A DNA stretch of 64,000 nt, from assembly GCA_011800805.1 (NCBI GenBank), contig MPNW01000082.1, forward strand, positions 38,443 through 102,442, written 5' to 3'. The position numbers were made by a program, and so were the translations under genes. A model generated the notes under the pieces. It worked only from the letters and a program-made list of their open reading frames with translations, did not search any database and was not told the origin of the DNA. The number at the start of each line of letters is the position of its first letter. Position 1 is the stretch's first letter. Of the stretch, positions 1-8,966 are shown piece after piece. This stretch comes from Hirudo medicinalis (taxonomy: Eukaryota > Annelida > Clitellata > Hirudinida > Hirudinidae).

Positions 1-116
1 ATATTCTGCATCATTTCTAAATACATCATTATCATTTAAAACATCGCTCAATTTTATTTCACTCACTTGCAGCCCTTCCAATAAACCTATGTATTTAGGT
101 TCGTCAAAAGGGCTGC
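1..116 (-). CDS. hsdS: Type I restriction specificity subunit HsdS, N-terminal part (runs off the left edge)
   Basis: Reading the minus strand from about 116 to the window edge gives an open frame whose residues LSDVLNDNDVFRNDAEY resemble the N-terminus of HsdS subunits, which choose the DNA target of type I restriction-modification enzymes. It lies directly after the hsdM stop codon, the usual hsdM-hsdS order. No ATG is visible at the start. The frame enters from a run of eight T on the minus strand, so either a TTG at 79-81 is the start or the run hides an indel. Only about 38 codons are in view, so intactness cannot be judged. Confidence 0.5.
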
Positions 117-506
117 TTAAAAAAAACTGAGTTGCTCTTTTTTTGCAAACTCTGCAAAGGCTTCTGCTATGCCGTCAAAGCCCCAATCTTGTTTTTCAGT
201 TGTGCCATCGTAAAACGTAAAGTTGCCGTAGTTTAATAAATCTTGCGCTATTACCGGGTGCATATTGCTTTCTACAAAGGCATCTTTACTTTTGGCGGTT
301 ACGCAGCTTTCGTAGTTATTTTGGTATTCGGCTTTGGGGGCAAATTCTTTTTTCCAATAGATAGGTTCGCCACTGTTGTTTTTACCGCTTATTTGTTGGA
401 TAGCAAAAAATATGTTGTAGTCGTCTTTCTTAGGGCAAAGCGTATTATCCCATTTTTGCACAAATAGCACAGAGGTTTTTGTACCTGTATGAGGAAAGGC
501 GGTTGC
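117..506 (-). pseudogene. hsdM: C-terminal remnant of type I restriction N-6 adenine methylase HsdM
   Basis: The frame reads ...AFPHTGTKTSVLFVQKW, then CPKKDDYNIFFA, and ends GIAEAFAEFAKKEQLSFF. The TGTKTSVLF stretch and the IAEAF-x-EFAKKE-x-LSF ending are typical of the C-terminus of HsdM N-6 methylases (full length roughly 480-550 residues). Only about 130 codons remain. The SAM-binding region and the NPPY/F catalytic motif are absent, so it cannot methylate DNA. On the coding strand a piece of mobile mystery protein A precedes it in another frame, with the junction near 495-507. This is best explained by a deletion that removed the rest of hsdM and whatever lay between. The fragment runs straight into the hsdS frame. 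Confidence 0.75.
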
Positions 507-702
507 CCAATTGCTGCATACTCATACCCATAGCGGTACAGATGGCTTTTATCCATCCGATAGGTGGTAGAACTACCTTTTGTAAGTTGGCATAAGCCAG
601 CATTTTGCCGTTAAGTTGCTGTATCTGTAATAACTTTTTGCCCATGATAGTAAGGCTATACCTTGCTTTACGTAAAGCAAATGTATGGGTATAATCTGAC
701 AA
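503..702 (-). pseudogene. N-terminal remnant of mobile mystery protein A (XRE-like helix-turn-helix)
   Basis: Residues LPPIGWIKAICTAMGMSMQQ followed by LGNRL match the signature of the 'mobile mystery protein A' family (PP-x-GWI-x-AI-R-x-ALGM-x-x-x-QL-x-x-RL), a short helix-turn-helix protein of mobile regions, often found with restriction genes and a Fic-domain partner (mystery protein B). The helix-turn-helix breaks off after the QL-G-NRL helix, where the sequence switches to the HsdM frame. The start is unsure: the longest frame begins with a TTG at 700-702, and an in-frame ATG lies at 643-645. About 65 of roughly 150 residues are left. The family call is from memory of its motif. Confidence 0.6.
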
Positions 703-731
703 ATAAATAAAAAAAGGATATTACTAATTTA

Positions 732-1084
732 AGAAACTGTTTAAATTTTATTCAAAATAATTTTATGGAAGCCGGCTCTAAAAAGAAGTCAAAATCCTTG
801 CTGAAACCTTCTGAAGTTTTCCGTCCATGAGAAGATCCGTTTTGGCGCCATACCCCATCGGCAACTTGTTTTCAACAAATAAAATAGGGCATCAAAAATA
901 TCACGAAGGCTGCGTTTTGGTTTGTGATTTGTTTTTCCAAAATATTTTTACATCTTTTGCCATTTGGCGTTGCTTAGCCGGTATAGTTTCATTATTTTTT
1001 TTTAGAAAATCAAACCAATGATTTTTAAGCCCATTTAGTGGCCTATTTTATAAAATCTCAACAAATTATTTTTAAACAGTTTCT
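732..1084. mobile_element. IS5-like insertion sequence remnant, 353 bp, with perfect 14-bp inverted ends
   Basis: The left end agaaactgtttaaa (732-745) is the exact reverse complement of tttaaacagtttct (1071-1084). Between them, on the minus strand, lies a short piece of an IS5-family transposase. Complete IS5-type elements are usually 0.8-1.3 kb, so this is an internally deleted, MITE-like copy that cannot move by itself. I see no convincing target duplication (aattta on the left, gcattt on the right). A related left-end sequence (aatttaagaaactgttta) occurs again beside hscA at about 12563 and 13097. Confidence 0.7.
789..965 (-). pseudogene. IS5-family transposase, N-terminal fragment
   Basis: Minus-strand reading gives KPKRSLRDIFDALFYLLKTS followed by CRWGMAPK. 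This matches the start of IS5-group transposases (the DUF4096-like region K-x-SLRE-x-x-NAI-x-Y-x-LKTGC-x-WR-x-LPK). The frame then drifts (IFSWTENFRRF) and stops at 789-791. The DDE catalytic part is missing. The fragment lies inside the inverted ends at 732-1084 and reads from the right end inward, as expected for a transposase promoted from that end. Confidence 0.65.
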
Positions 1085-1110
1085 GCATTTTAAAAATAGA
1101 AGATTTTAAA

Positions 1111-1142
1111 TTTGTTTAACAAACAAACCTTTTTTAGATTTG
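1111..1142 (+). promoter_or_regulatory. Bacteroidota-type promoter of tRNA-Leu
   Basis: TTTG at 1111-1114 and TAGATTTG at 1135-1142 are separated by 20 bases, a full match to the phylum consensus TTTG-N(17-23)-TAnnTTTG. The tRNA begins 19 bases after the -7 box. The IS5-like remnant ends only 26 bases upstream, so it stopped just short of the promoter. Confidence 0.7.
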
Positions 1143-1161
1143 CAACCGCTCATCCGCAAAT

Positions 1162-1241
1162 GCCCGGATGGCGGAATTGGTAGACGCGCTGGTCTCAAAC
1201 ACCAGTGGGAAACCGTGCCGGTTCGATCCCGGCTCCGGGTA
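1162..1241 (+). tRNA. tRNA-Leu (anticodon CAA)
   Basis: Cloverleaf seen directly: acceptor gcccgga (1162-1168) with tccgggt (1234-1240, one G-U pair), discriminator A at 1241, D arm with aattggtaga, anticodon stem ctggt/accag enclosing loop ctcaaac (anticodon CAA, reads UUG), long variable arm tgggaaaccgt typical of class II tRNAs, and T arm gccgg-ttcgatc-ccggc. The 3' CCA is not encoded. It sits next to the restriction and IS remnants; tRNA genes are common landing points for such islands. Confidence 0.95.
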
Positions 1242-1256
1242 CTTTTAAGTTTTAAG

Positions 1257-1284
1257 GGGTTGCTTTTTCAGCAGCCCTTTTTAT
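1257..1284 (+). terminator. Rho-independent terminator after tRNA-Leu
   Basis: gggttgc (1257-1263) pairs with gcagccc (1271-1277, one G-U) around a tttttca loop and is followed by ttttttattt. It lies 16 bases after the tRNA 3' end. Confidence 0.7.
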
Positions 1285-1452
1285 TTGGCTTTTTATACTC
1301 TAAATCTTTGCGCATAATTTGACGGAAATAATCAACACAAGTTTACTGATTGAGCAAAGGGGTTAAGCGAAAGTTTTTTTGGGTGATAATAACGGTATTG
1401 AATACGTTGGAGCGGTTTATCTTCCAAAATTTTCCATAAAATTTATCTGATT

Positions 1453-3239
1453 TTACCCATCGTCAAGCGCTTTAAGGAAAGCTGCTATGGCGCTGATTTC
1501 TTTTTTACTGAGATTAAGCTTATCTGTGGGTAAAGTTTGGTTTTCCAGATTGATGCCGATACCGGCGCCTCCGCCACGATTGTAAAAATCAATAACTTGT
1601 TCTAAGGCGCTGTAAACGCCATTGTGCATGTAGGGCGCCGTTTTTGAAATATTCCTTAAAGTAGGCGTTTTGAAAGCATATTTATACTGTTGATATTCAT
1701 ACAATCCGTATCTGCCTAAATCAGCGTCAATAACGGCTCGAACGGTGTCTGGCTTGGATGGAACGCCAATAACCTCGGCTTCGCTTTTAATAAAAAGAGG
1801 CGCTTGCGTACCGCTAAATAAAGGAACAAAATGACAAGTTCCGCATTTGGCCTTGCCCATGAAAAGATTAAATCCTTCTTTTTCTGTTTGGTTCAACTTG
1901 GTTTTATCGCCACGCATATAAAAATCTACCCTAGAGGTAAACGGAGATAGCGAGCGAATGTAGCCGGCAAGGGCATGTTGTATTTTCCAAGGGGTTGCTT
2001 TGCCAACACTTTCAGGATAGGCTTTTTGGAAAACAAGCCGATATTTTTCCGATTGGTTGATCCGCTTTGCCGCTTCTTTCAACGAACCGTTCATTTCCTC
2101 TTTGTTGTGTATCACGTCTAAAGCCTGATCTTCCAGCGAACCTGCCTTTAAATCATAAAAAAAGCGCGTTGAAGCCCTGCATAAGTCAGCGTAGGGGTGT
2201 TGCGCAGAAGAGATTTGCCCGATATGCTTTTCGGCTTGGTTAATCCATCGGTAAATGCTATAGCCTGATGATGACAAGTTTGACAACTCCTGTTTCCGCC
2301 ATTGGATAAAATGGCATCATTAAACAATATTTTACCCAAGGCAATTTTTTCATCGTTGATAAACATGGCGCTGTTGCCAACAAACTTGTTTAGGTTGAAT
2401 GCATCAACTTCAAACATGCTGTAGGCCTCTTCGCTGAAGGCTGATTGGCTGGATGCGGTGGCTATTTGCCTGTTTTTTCGCAGCTGACCTGTATGCCTGC
2501 CTATTGGCTGAAGGTAATCAACAATGAAAGACAACCTGTCAAAATCATTGAACGAGCGAGCCAACCCAAGGTATCTGATGGCATCGTTAATCTGATTGCA
2601 TGCCTTTTCAGCTTTATATATGTTTAATGCCCAATATATGCCATCCAAAGCGGCTGCCGCCTCAGGGATAGACTGCAAAGCAATAGGGGAGTCAAATCCG
2701 GAAATGCCCAAAGCGGTAATTCTAAACAACTCTAACCTAATGGCGTCAAATATTTGTGCATCGGTAATTTTGTACTGTTGGTTATATCTGGCAACCCGGG
2801 CAAGGTTAAGTTTCATAATCTTAACCTCGTTGAGCAATTGAAGGCGTTTTTCAAAACTCAGGCCATCGTAAATCAATTCTTCCATTACCTGAAAGCCCGT
2901 TGGGTTTTCAATCAGGTTTTCGCCAAGTTCAATCTCATCAATCGGTGCGCCGTTGAGCATAACAGCCGTAGACGGGAAAAAGTATTCGATATAAAACTCG
3001 ATGGACTTGTATTTTTTTCTGGCTGCCAAAAATGCGGTTTTCATTTCATGCTCTTTTCCTTTTTCAACGGCATCAAAAAGTTGAACATTTACCGCTTGTT
3101 GTAATTCAAACAGCCGTTTATCAAACGTTTGCTTAACCTTTTCTACCGGTAACAGATTGTCTGTCTTACAGAAAACAATTATTATAGAAACGATGAGCAA
3201 TAATAGCCCAAAAACGAAAAAGCTTTTTGTGGTTGGCAT
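1453..3239 (-). CDS. Di-haem cytochrome c peroxidase with imelysin-like N-terminal domain (frameshifted)
   Basis: Reduces H2O2 using two c-type haems in the periplasm. After an N-terminal membrane anchor/signal (residues about 5-25), a helical region of about 270 residues resembles imelysin/EfeO-type domains (PTGFQVMEELIY recalls their GxHxxE element). The peroxidase part follows, with haem motifs CQTCH (about residue 319) and CGTCH in the second half, and the APYMHNG element near the end. The frame is broken in a run of seven A at 2157-2163 (T7 on the coding strand). Adding one T restores ...LQRAFFYDLKAG, so one base is missing, in the cell or only in the assembly. The ATG at 3239 is preferred to a TTG at 3269. 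It is 69 bases after the PhoX-like gene and probably co-transcribed with it. Confidence 0.85.
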
Positions 3240-3308
3240 TTTTGGAGTTTTAAAAATAAAATATCCCAAACAGATGGCTGAAAGGGATATGAGGAAATAA
3301 ATAAAATT

Positions 3309-4814
3309 TTATCTGGAAATGCCTGTCACAATTACTACTTGGCCTCCTTCTCTGTTATTGGTTAATCTGGTAGTTCCTTTGTCTGCATTTTTAAATTTAT
3401 CGTCAGTCCAAGTGTGCGGATGGAGGTTAACTACAAAAGCATCAGGAATGCCGGTTAAGGCGGAGATGTCGTACATTGCCCCATATTCCCAAGAGCTAAG
3501 TCTTGTATCGTTTGACGGATTGTATTTTTTGTTAAACTCGGCATCCGTTCTGCGGTGGTACATTTGCAGCATGGGTTTTAATGTTTTGGCGGCTATTGCA
3601 AATTGCCAAATAATTCCATCATGGTCGTTTTTCTTATAAAAAGAATCGCCGTCTTCTTGAATGTATACATAGTTTTCAGTAACGCAAAGGTTATCGGGGT
3701 TAACAATGCTTTTTCCGGGGTTATCGCCGCCGTCTACCGCTATCTCAAGTTTCCCTTTCAAAGGATTGGCCTCTTCTAATACCAGTTTGTAAACTCTTCC
3801 CCACATGGTTTTACCGCTCACGGGAGTTTCTTTATCGCCTTGGCTCACGCCGGTTGCCGTAAAATAAATCTCACGGCCGTTGGCTGCGCTGCCTTTTCTA
3901 TAGTCGATATCCTCAACGCGAGCAAACATCAGCGCTTTTTTATCAACAGTTTGTTTTTGTAACTCGGCACCGGTGCTGCTTTTCACGTTGTCTAACTCCA
4001 CAAATTCAACGTCATACGTCTGATTTTTGCTCATATTTGTTTCAACCGGATCGTTGTTACTGCGTTTCAGTACATACAATTTACCATCTTTAAGATCGCC
4101 CGGAGAGTTAGCAATATACATGGCCAACTGCCCATCGTTTTCATCCTCGCCAATCATTATCACCGTTTTACCCAAATAAGATCCTTTTGGCAGCGGAACT
4201 GCGTTTTCTGCGTTCCATCTGCCCAGCGCACTCAAAACTCGTTGAGTGTTCTTTTTATCGGCTGACGCTAATGGGTCAATTGCATGAATCATAGACTCTA
4301 CTCCGCTTTCGCCGGCAGTTAAAAATACGGGTTTAGGAAATCCATGCTCTTCGGGCGTTGCCAAAGTAGCAGAACACAAGCGCGTCATCCCTCCATCTGA
4401 ATCCACAATATATTCGCCTTTTACCGGTTTAAGATTTTTATCCAAAAATACCCTTGACACAGATTGTAAAATTTCATGGTTATTAATCATAATATAACCC
4501 TCCCCGGATGGATTTTTTAGCATACCCGCACCATCCGGTTGCGCACCAAATATAAAATCAGGAGACTCTGTCAAAACATCATCCGAACTAATTAAGGTAG
4601 TAATTTTAAGATTCTCAAAGCCAGGCATCGTTTTAATTAACGAGGGGTTAACAGAATAGTCCTTTAATTCTATTTTTGAAGAAGAAATATTGGAAGAAGG
4701 GGCAATGACAGGTTCTTTTTTGTTTTTTTTGCAAGCGCCGATAATTGCCGCCAAACTTACAAATACAGCCACAACAAATGTAAGGATCTGTTTTTTAGAT
4801 AGTGTATTGTTCAT
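3309..4814 (-). CDS. PhoX-like (DUF839) lipoprotein phosphatase
   Basis: About 500 residues. The N-terminal signal ends in a lipobox (AAIIGAC-KKNKK), so the mature protein is a lipoprotein, probably of the outer membrane. The body carries elements of the DUF839/PhoX beta-propeller family: GEGYIMINNHE, DSDGGMTRLCSATLAT, LTAGESGVE, IMIGEDENDGQ, PDNLCVTENYVYIQEDGD. PhoX enzymes are Ca/Fe-dependent phosphomonoesterases; whether this one hydrolyses phosphoesters is inferred. Start at ATG 4814 rather than TTG 4835, because the likely -7 promoter box at 4833-4840 overlaps the longer start. First gene of a probable two-gene unit with the cytochrome c peroxidase. A piece of this gene is duplicated at 5121-5257. 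Confidence 0.8.
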   Translation of the reverse strand: MNNTLSKKQILTFVVAVFVSLAAIIGACKKNKKEPVIAPSSNISSSKIELKDYSVNPSLIKTMPGFENLKITTLISSDDVLTESPDFIFGAQPDGAGMLKNPSGEGYIMINNHEILQSVSRVFLDKNLKPVKGEYIVDSDGGMTRLCSATLATPEEHGFPKPVFLTAGESGVESMIHAIDPLASADKKNTQRVLSALGRWNAENAVPLPKGSYLGKTVIMIGEDENDGQLAMYIANSPGDLKDGKLYVLKRSNNDPVETNMSKNQTYDVEFVELDNVKSSTGAELQKQTVDKKALMFARVEDIDYRKGSAANGREIYFTATGVSQGDKETPVSGKTMWGRVYKLVLEEANPLKGKLEIAVDGGDNPGKSIVNPDNLCVTENYVYIQEDGDSFYKKNDHDGIIWQFAIAAKTLKPMLQMYHRRTDAEFNKKYNPSNDTRLSSWEYGAMYDISALTGIPDAFVVNLHPHTWTDDKFKNADKGTTRLTNNREGGQVVIVTGISR

Positions 4815-4832
4815 TGTTTCGTTTTTTTTGTG

Positions 4833-4840
4833 CAAAGCTA
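4833..4840 (-). promoter_or_regulatory. Probable -7 box of the PhoX-like gene
   Basis: Minus strand TAGCTTTG matches TAnnTTTG and lies 18 bases upstream of the ATG at 4814. No clear TTTG is seen at -33. Confidence 0.4.
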
Positions 4841-5120
4841 TCCGCAGCTTGTTATCATGAATTTAATTTCATGTTAAAAAATAATATCCGGTATAATTTA
4901 GAATAATTCTATGTAGTATTTTTTAAGGTAAAACAGCATTAAACTTTTAAAAAAGTTGATTTGTTTAAATTATGCCTGCTGTTTTCTGTCTTTTTTACTA
5001 AAGCTATGGAAAACAAAAAACAATTATTGGATTATCTATTGTTTTTTGTATTAATAAAGCATAGGGTAATTATTGATCAGTAACTATTTTGGCCGATTTA
5101 CTGATTGTTCTTCAAATAGT

Positions 5121-5257
5121 TGTACATTGCCCAAGAGCTAAGTCTTGTATCGTTTGACGGATTGTATTTTTTGTTAAACTCGGCATCCATTCTGCGGTGG
5201 TACATTTGCAGCATGGGTTTTAATGCTTTGGCGGCTGTTGCAAATTGCCAAACAATT
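5121..5257 (-). pseudogene. Duplicated fragment of the PhoX-like gene
   Basis: This stretch is nearly identical to 3471-3615 inside the PhoX-like gene. By eye there are four substitutions and an 8-base deletion (ccatattc, between cc repeats). Nothing else of a second phoX is recognisable on either side. It has no start and is therefore a gene relic or a local duplication of about 140 bp. It lies about 300 bases upstream of the intact gene in the same orientation. The small plus-strand open frame across it is a shadow. Confidence 0.8.
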
Positions 5258-5347
5258 ATTTTGATATCTTTAAAAGAAAAGCCTTCTTTATTTGGCCTGC
5301 AATGTTAGTTAAAAACCTGTAGCGAGTCTTTATTATAGAGAAATTTA

Positions 5348-6334
5348 TTAAAGCGATTCTAATAAAGCCGGTAAAAATTCATTTGGTATTTCTATATGAG
5401 GAATATGACCGCAGTTATCAAACTCTATCAGTTTACAGTTCTGAATTTTTGCGGCAATTTCTTTGGCCAAAACATCATATCTGCCATGTTTGATTTTTTC
5501 TTGATCGCTCAGCAGCCCTTTTCCAACTATTGTTTTATCGCCTTTACCATTAAAAATAACCGTTGGTACTTTTAAACGGCCAAACTCATAAACCACCGGT
5601 TGTTCGTAAATCATACCGTAAGTCATTGCCGATACTTTAGCCCAGCGGGGATAATCTGTACTAAAAGTTACCCCGGCAGCTATGCGAACCAGTTCATCAA
5701 ATTCAGGCTTCCATTTGATAAAATAAGAAGTTTGGTAATACTTTTTGATACTTTCGGCAGTTGTTTTTAATTCTTTTTGATATTGTTGTTCTGTATTTAC
5801 GTAAGGCACAAAAATGCGATAATCTTCATATCCTATCGGATTTTCTAACACCAGTTTTTCTGTTTTTTCGGGATACAACAAAGCATATCTTGTTGCCAGC
5901 ATGCCGCCCATCGAATGGCCTAAAATAATGGCTTTTTGAATCCCTAATGTATCAAATAATTGTTTATTCCAAACAGCCATCTGATGAAAACTGTAATGGA
6001 TAAAAGGCTTTGATGATTTGCCAAAACCAATCTGATCCGGAACAATTACCCTAAAACCCTTACCGGTTAATGCTTTAATTACATTTGTCCAATAATAACC
6101 GCCAAAGTTTTTGCCATGAAACAACACTACCGTTCTTCCATTTGGATTTGCTTTAGGAAAAATATCCATATACGCCATTTTTAAATCCTGTCCTTCGGTT
6201 TTAATATTGAAATATTTACAGGGATAAGCGTATTTTAGATTTTCAAGGGTAATTGAAAGCGTATCTTGTTTTTGGGCTTTGGCGCCAAGCGATAAAAATA
6301 CTACATACCAAGCACATAAAAAATAAGTTTTCAT
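5348..6334 (-). CDS. Secreted alpha/beta-hydrolase
   Basis: 328 residues. Signal peptide residues 1-20 (cleavage after AKA, mature start QKQD). The alpha/beta-hydrolase fold is shown by the oxyanion motif HGKNFGG (73-79), the nucleophile elbow GHSMGG (Ser141), a likely acid Asp in FNGKGDKTIVG, and the catalytic His in NCGHIPHIE near the C-terminus. The substrate is unknown; the family includes esterases, haloperoxidase-like enzymes and lactonases. It stands alone between glutamate dehydrogenase and the phoX relic. The intergenic space to the next gene is about 200 bases, so it probably has its own promoter. Confidence 0.85.
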   Translation of the reverse strand: MKTYFLCAWYVVFLSLGAKAQKQDTLSITLENLKYAYPCKYFNIKTEGQDLKMAYMDIFPKANPNGRTVVLFHGKNFGGYYWTNVIKALTGKGFRVIVPDQIGFGKSSKPFIHYSFHQMAVWNKQLFDTLGIQKAIILGHSMGGMLATRYALLYPEKTEKLVLENPIGYEDYRIFVPYVNTEQQYQKELKTTAESIKKYYQTSYFIKWKPEFDELVRIAAGVTFSTDYPRWAKVSAMTYGMIYEQPVVYEFGRLKVPTVIFNGKGDKTIVGKGLLSDQEKIKHGRYDVLAKEIAAKIQNCKLIEFDNCGHIPHIEIPNEFLPALLESL

Positions 6335-6542
6335 GTTAACTAAGTTTTTAGTTTAATACAAAAAATACAAAACCTATTTATAAATTCTGCCTTCACTATA
6401 ACCATAATCAGGTTTTTATGAAGACAGAATGATGTAAAAAAGCCGACTAATTACCTTTTTGTTGTTAACGTTTTTGATACTTGTCGTTTTATACTTTGCA
6501 TACAGGGAAGATGAAAATATTTTAAGACCATGAAAAACAAGC

Positions 6543-7964
6543 TTATGGCCAAATACCTAAGTTCATGTAACTTACGGCAATTTTTTCAATAGAATTTACA
6601 AAAGCCGCAATTCTCAGAGTTTTTACATCCGGTTTAATTAACAACGTTTCGCGAATTTCACGATAAGAATGTATCATGGTGTCTTCTAAACCGGAATTTA
6701 CCAATTCCATCTCAGAGGCGCCCTTAACAATCATCAAACGATGTTTTGCCGGAATCACTTTTCCTGTTAAGTTCTCAAGGGTATTAATCAAGTTGGCGTT
6801 AGAATTTTCGGCATATCTGTTTTCCATACGGCCAAAGGCAACGTGCGAAAGGTTTTTCAACCATTCGAAATAAGATACGGTTACCCCTCCGGCATTACAA
6901 TACATATCCGGAATAATGATTCCTCCCATTTTGGTGAAAATTTCTTCCGCTTCAGGCGTGGTTGGCCCGTTAGCTCCTTCAGCTATAATTTTAGCTTTAA
7001 TCCGGCGAATGTTATCGGTTGTTATTTGATTTTCTAAAGCGGCGGGCACCAAAATATCACAATCCTGCTCTAGGCCTTCGGCAGAATTTTTAAAATTTGT
7101 CGCTCCCGGAAAATTTAAAATAGAACCGGTATTTTTACGATGCGCAAAAACCTCGTCTACATTTAATCCCTTTGAATTGTAGATAGAACCTTCAAGTTCA
7201 CAAATACCAACGGTGGTTGCTCCAAATTCAGCCAAAAATTTTGCCGAATGATAACCCACGTTACCCAAACCCTGCACAATTACCCGCTTGTCATTTAAGC
7301 CCGTTTTTAGCCCCAACTTAGCCATATCATCAGCAAAGTTTACACATTCGCGTACCGCATAAGCCACTCCGCGCCCGGTAGCTTCTTTTCGGCCACGAAT
7401 ACCATGCAAAGCAATGGGTTTACCTGTAACACAACCCAAAGCATCTAAAGAACCCGGATTGAGGGTCATGTATGTATCTACAATCCAACTCATTTCGCGT
7501 TCGCCGGTTCCATAATCCGGCGCCGGAACGTCAATTCCCGGACCAATAAAATTTTTCTTAATCAACTCCGTTGTGTAACGACGTGTAATGGTTTCCATCT
7601 CGGCAACCGTATAATTTTTTGGATTTATACAGATACCGCCCTTAGCTCCTCCAAAAGGCACGTTTACAATGGCACATTTATAGGTCATTAATGCCGCAAG
7701 AGCCATTACTTCGTCTTCGTTAACCATTTCGCTGTAACGAATACCGCCTTTAGTCGGGCTCATATGATGGGAGTGTTCAATACGCCAAGCATCAATTACT
7801 TCAAAACCATTACCTCTTCTAATTGGAAACTGGAAATGATAAACGCTGTTACAGGCTTTAATTTGTGCAAGTAATCCCGCCGGATGCGGGGTAAATCTTG
7901 CTGCATTGTCAAAATTATTGCACACGTCCCCAAAAAAACCTTTTACATGTATTTTATTTGTCAT
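6543..7964 (-). CDS. gdhA: Glutamate dehydrogenase (Glu/Leu/Phe/Val dehydrogenase family)
   Basis: 473 residues. Interconverts glutamate and 2-oxoglutarate plus ammonia with NAD(P). The substrate domain has KGGIRY, the catalytic-lysine segment [18 protein letters not shown], and [15 protein letters not shown]. The Rossmann domain has [14 protein letters not shown] followed by an acidic residue (GICE), which usually favours NAD. The ending [14 protein letters not shown] is intact. Start ATG 7964 has a promoter-like sequence at 7992-8024. Single gene, about 130 bases downstream of the ccm group. Confidence 0.93.
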   Translation of the reverse strand: MTNKIHVKGFFGDVCNNFDNAARFTPHPAGLLAQIKACNSVYHFQFPIRRGNGFEVIDAWRIEHSHHMSPTKGGIRYSEMVNEDEVMALAALMTYKCAIVNVPFGGAKGGICINPKNYTVAEMETITRRYTTELIKKNFIGPGIDVPAPDYGTGEREMSWIVDTYMTLNPGSLDALGCVTGKPIALHGIRGRKEATGRGVAYAVRECVNFADDMAKLGLKTGLNDKRVIVQGLGNVGYHSAKFLAEFGATTVGICELEGSIYNSKGLNVDEVFAHRKNTGSILNFPGATNFKNSAEGLEQDCDILVPAALENQITTDNIRRIKAKIIAEGANGPTTPEAEEIFTKMGGIIIPDMYCNAGGVTVSYFEWLKNLSHVAFGRMENRYAENSNANLINTLENLTGKVIPAKHRLMIVKGASEMELVNSGLEDTMIHSYREIRETLLIKPDVKTLRIAAFVNSIEKIAVSYMNLGIWP

Positions 7965-7991
7965 AAATAAAAAAAATTAGTTAATAAAAAA

Positions 7992-8024
7992 CAAAATTGC
8001 ACTAAAAAAACCGATTAATACAAA
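7992..8024 (-). promoter_or_regulatory. Probable promoter of gdhA
   Basis: On the minus strand TTTG (8021-8024), a 21-base spacer and CAATTTTG (7992-7999, one mismatch to TAnnTTTG) end 28 bases before the gdhA ATG. Confidence 0.4.
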
Positions 8025-8098
8025 CGACTAAAATATTTCATAATATAAATAACACCTCACTTAAAAAAACAGGCTGTTACAATAATGTTTTGAACAAC

Positions 8099-8302
8099 TT
8101 ATTTTTTTTCTATTTTTTTTAATCTTCTATCAATTGAGAAAAGATAAAGCAACAAACCCAGTAAAATAATTAAAATTACAGCTACCACAACGTATATTTT
8201 TCCGTTGCTACGCATAACATCCGCCATTTCTATATTGCTTTTCTGAGCAAAAAGATTTAGTGCGGCAAATAACATAACCAAAGTAATAGAATATCTTTTC
8301 AT
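8099..8302 (-). CDS. CcmD family small membrane protein
   Basis: 67 residues: cleavable-looking signal (residues 1-19, ending LFAQ), a single transmembrane helix (about residues 36-57) and a charged tail DRRLKKIEKK. This layout fits the Bacteroidota CcmD-like protein that helps the CcmABC haem-handling complex in cytochrome c maturation. It follows ccmC by only 7 bases, so the two are translated from one message. The call rests on size, topology and position, since the family has little sequence signature. Confidence 0.75.
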   Translation of the reverse strand: MKRYSITLVMLFAALNLFAQKSNIEMADVMRSNGKIYVVVAVILIILLGLLLYLFSIDRRLKKIEKK

Positions 8303-8309
8303 TAAAAGA

Positions 8310-8966
8310 TTAAATCTGTTTATTTTCTTGTTGGCGCAATCTAAAACGCAGCGTATAAATCCAATAACCTATTAAAATCCAGCCAGCGCAGGCAGGATAA
8401 AAAATCATTCGCATGTGTTTATCCAAATCGTAAGCATTAAAACCGGGGTTACCTCCGTTACCGGGATGTAATGAAGATTGCAAACGGGGTAACACAAAAA
8501 TGAGTACAATCATCATGGGAAAAGCAAAAATATTAAAGACGGCAGAAATTTTTGCCCGCTTTTGTTCCTCGTCTATAACATTGCGAAGAATCAAATAAGC
8601 AAAGTACAATAAAATTGCGATGGCGGCAAAATTTTGTTTAGGATCAAAGCTCCAAAACTGCCCCCAAGTGTAATTGGCCCACAATGCGCCGGTAATAATC
8701 CCTAAAATTGCAAAAATTAACCCCGTATTTATGCTTTCTACTGCTCTAATATCGTCTTTTGGGTTGCCTGTACTTAAATTTTTAATGCTGTAAAAAACTG
8801 AAATAGAGAACAATACAATCATGGCAAACCACATCGGCACGTGAAAATACAGATTACGAACTCCCTCGTTCAATATAGGTAAACGGGGTACTTTGAACAA
8901 AAGCCCTGCACAAACCGCATACAGCACTAATGCCGAACCTAAAATTTTCCACCAATATTTATACAT
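8310..8966 (-). CDS. ccmC: CcmC/CcsA-like haem-handling protein for cytochrome c biogenesis
   Basis: About 218 residues with six hydrophobic segments. The tryptophan-rich WWD-type motif WGQFWSFDPKQN lies in the middle, with conserved His at FHVPMW and SSLHPG that would ligate haem. It delivers haem to the maturation machinery in the inner membrane. ATG 8966 is preferred over TTG 8972. It lies downstream of ccmB and upstream of the CcmD-like gene, the standard order in the phylum. Cytochrome c maturation here would serve proteins such as the di-haem peroxidase at 1453-3239. Confidence 0.9.
   Translation of the reverse strand: MYKYWWKILGSALVLYAVCAGLLFKVPRLPILNEGVRNLYFHVPMWFAMIVLFSISVFYSIKNLSTGNPKDDIRAVESINTGLIFAILGIITGALWANYTWGQFWSFDPKQNFAAIAILLYFAYLILRNVIDEEQKRAKISAVFNIFAFPMMIVLIFVLPRLQSSLHPGNGGNPGFNAYDLDKHMRMIFYPACAGWILIGYWIYTLRFRLRQQENKQI

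Noticed and set aside
827..1021. 64-codon plus-strand frame as a gene
   Set aside because: It is antisense to the IS5-type transposase fragment read on the minus strand.
5120..5308. 62-codon plus-strand frame as a small protein, with a matching frame at 3319-3639
   Set aside because: Both are antisense shadows of the PhoX-like gene and its duplicated fragment; their similarity comes from the DNA duplication.
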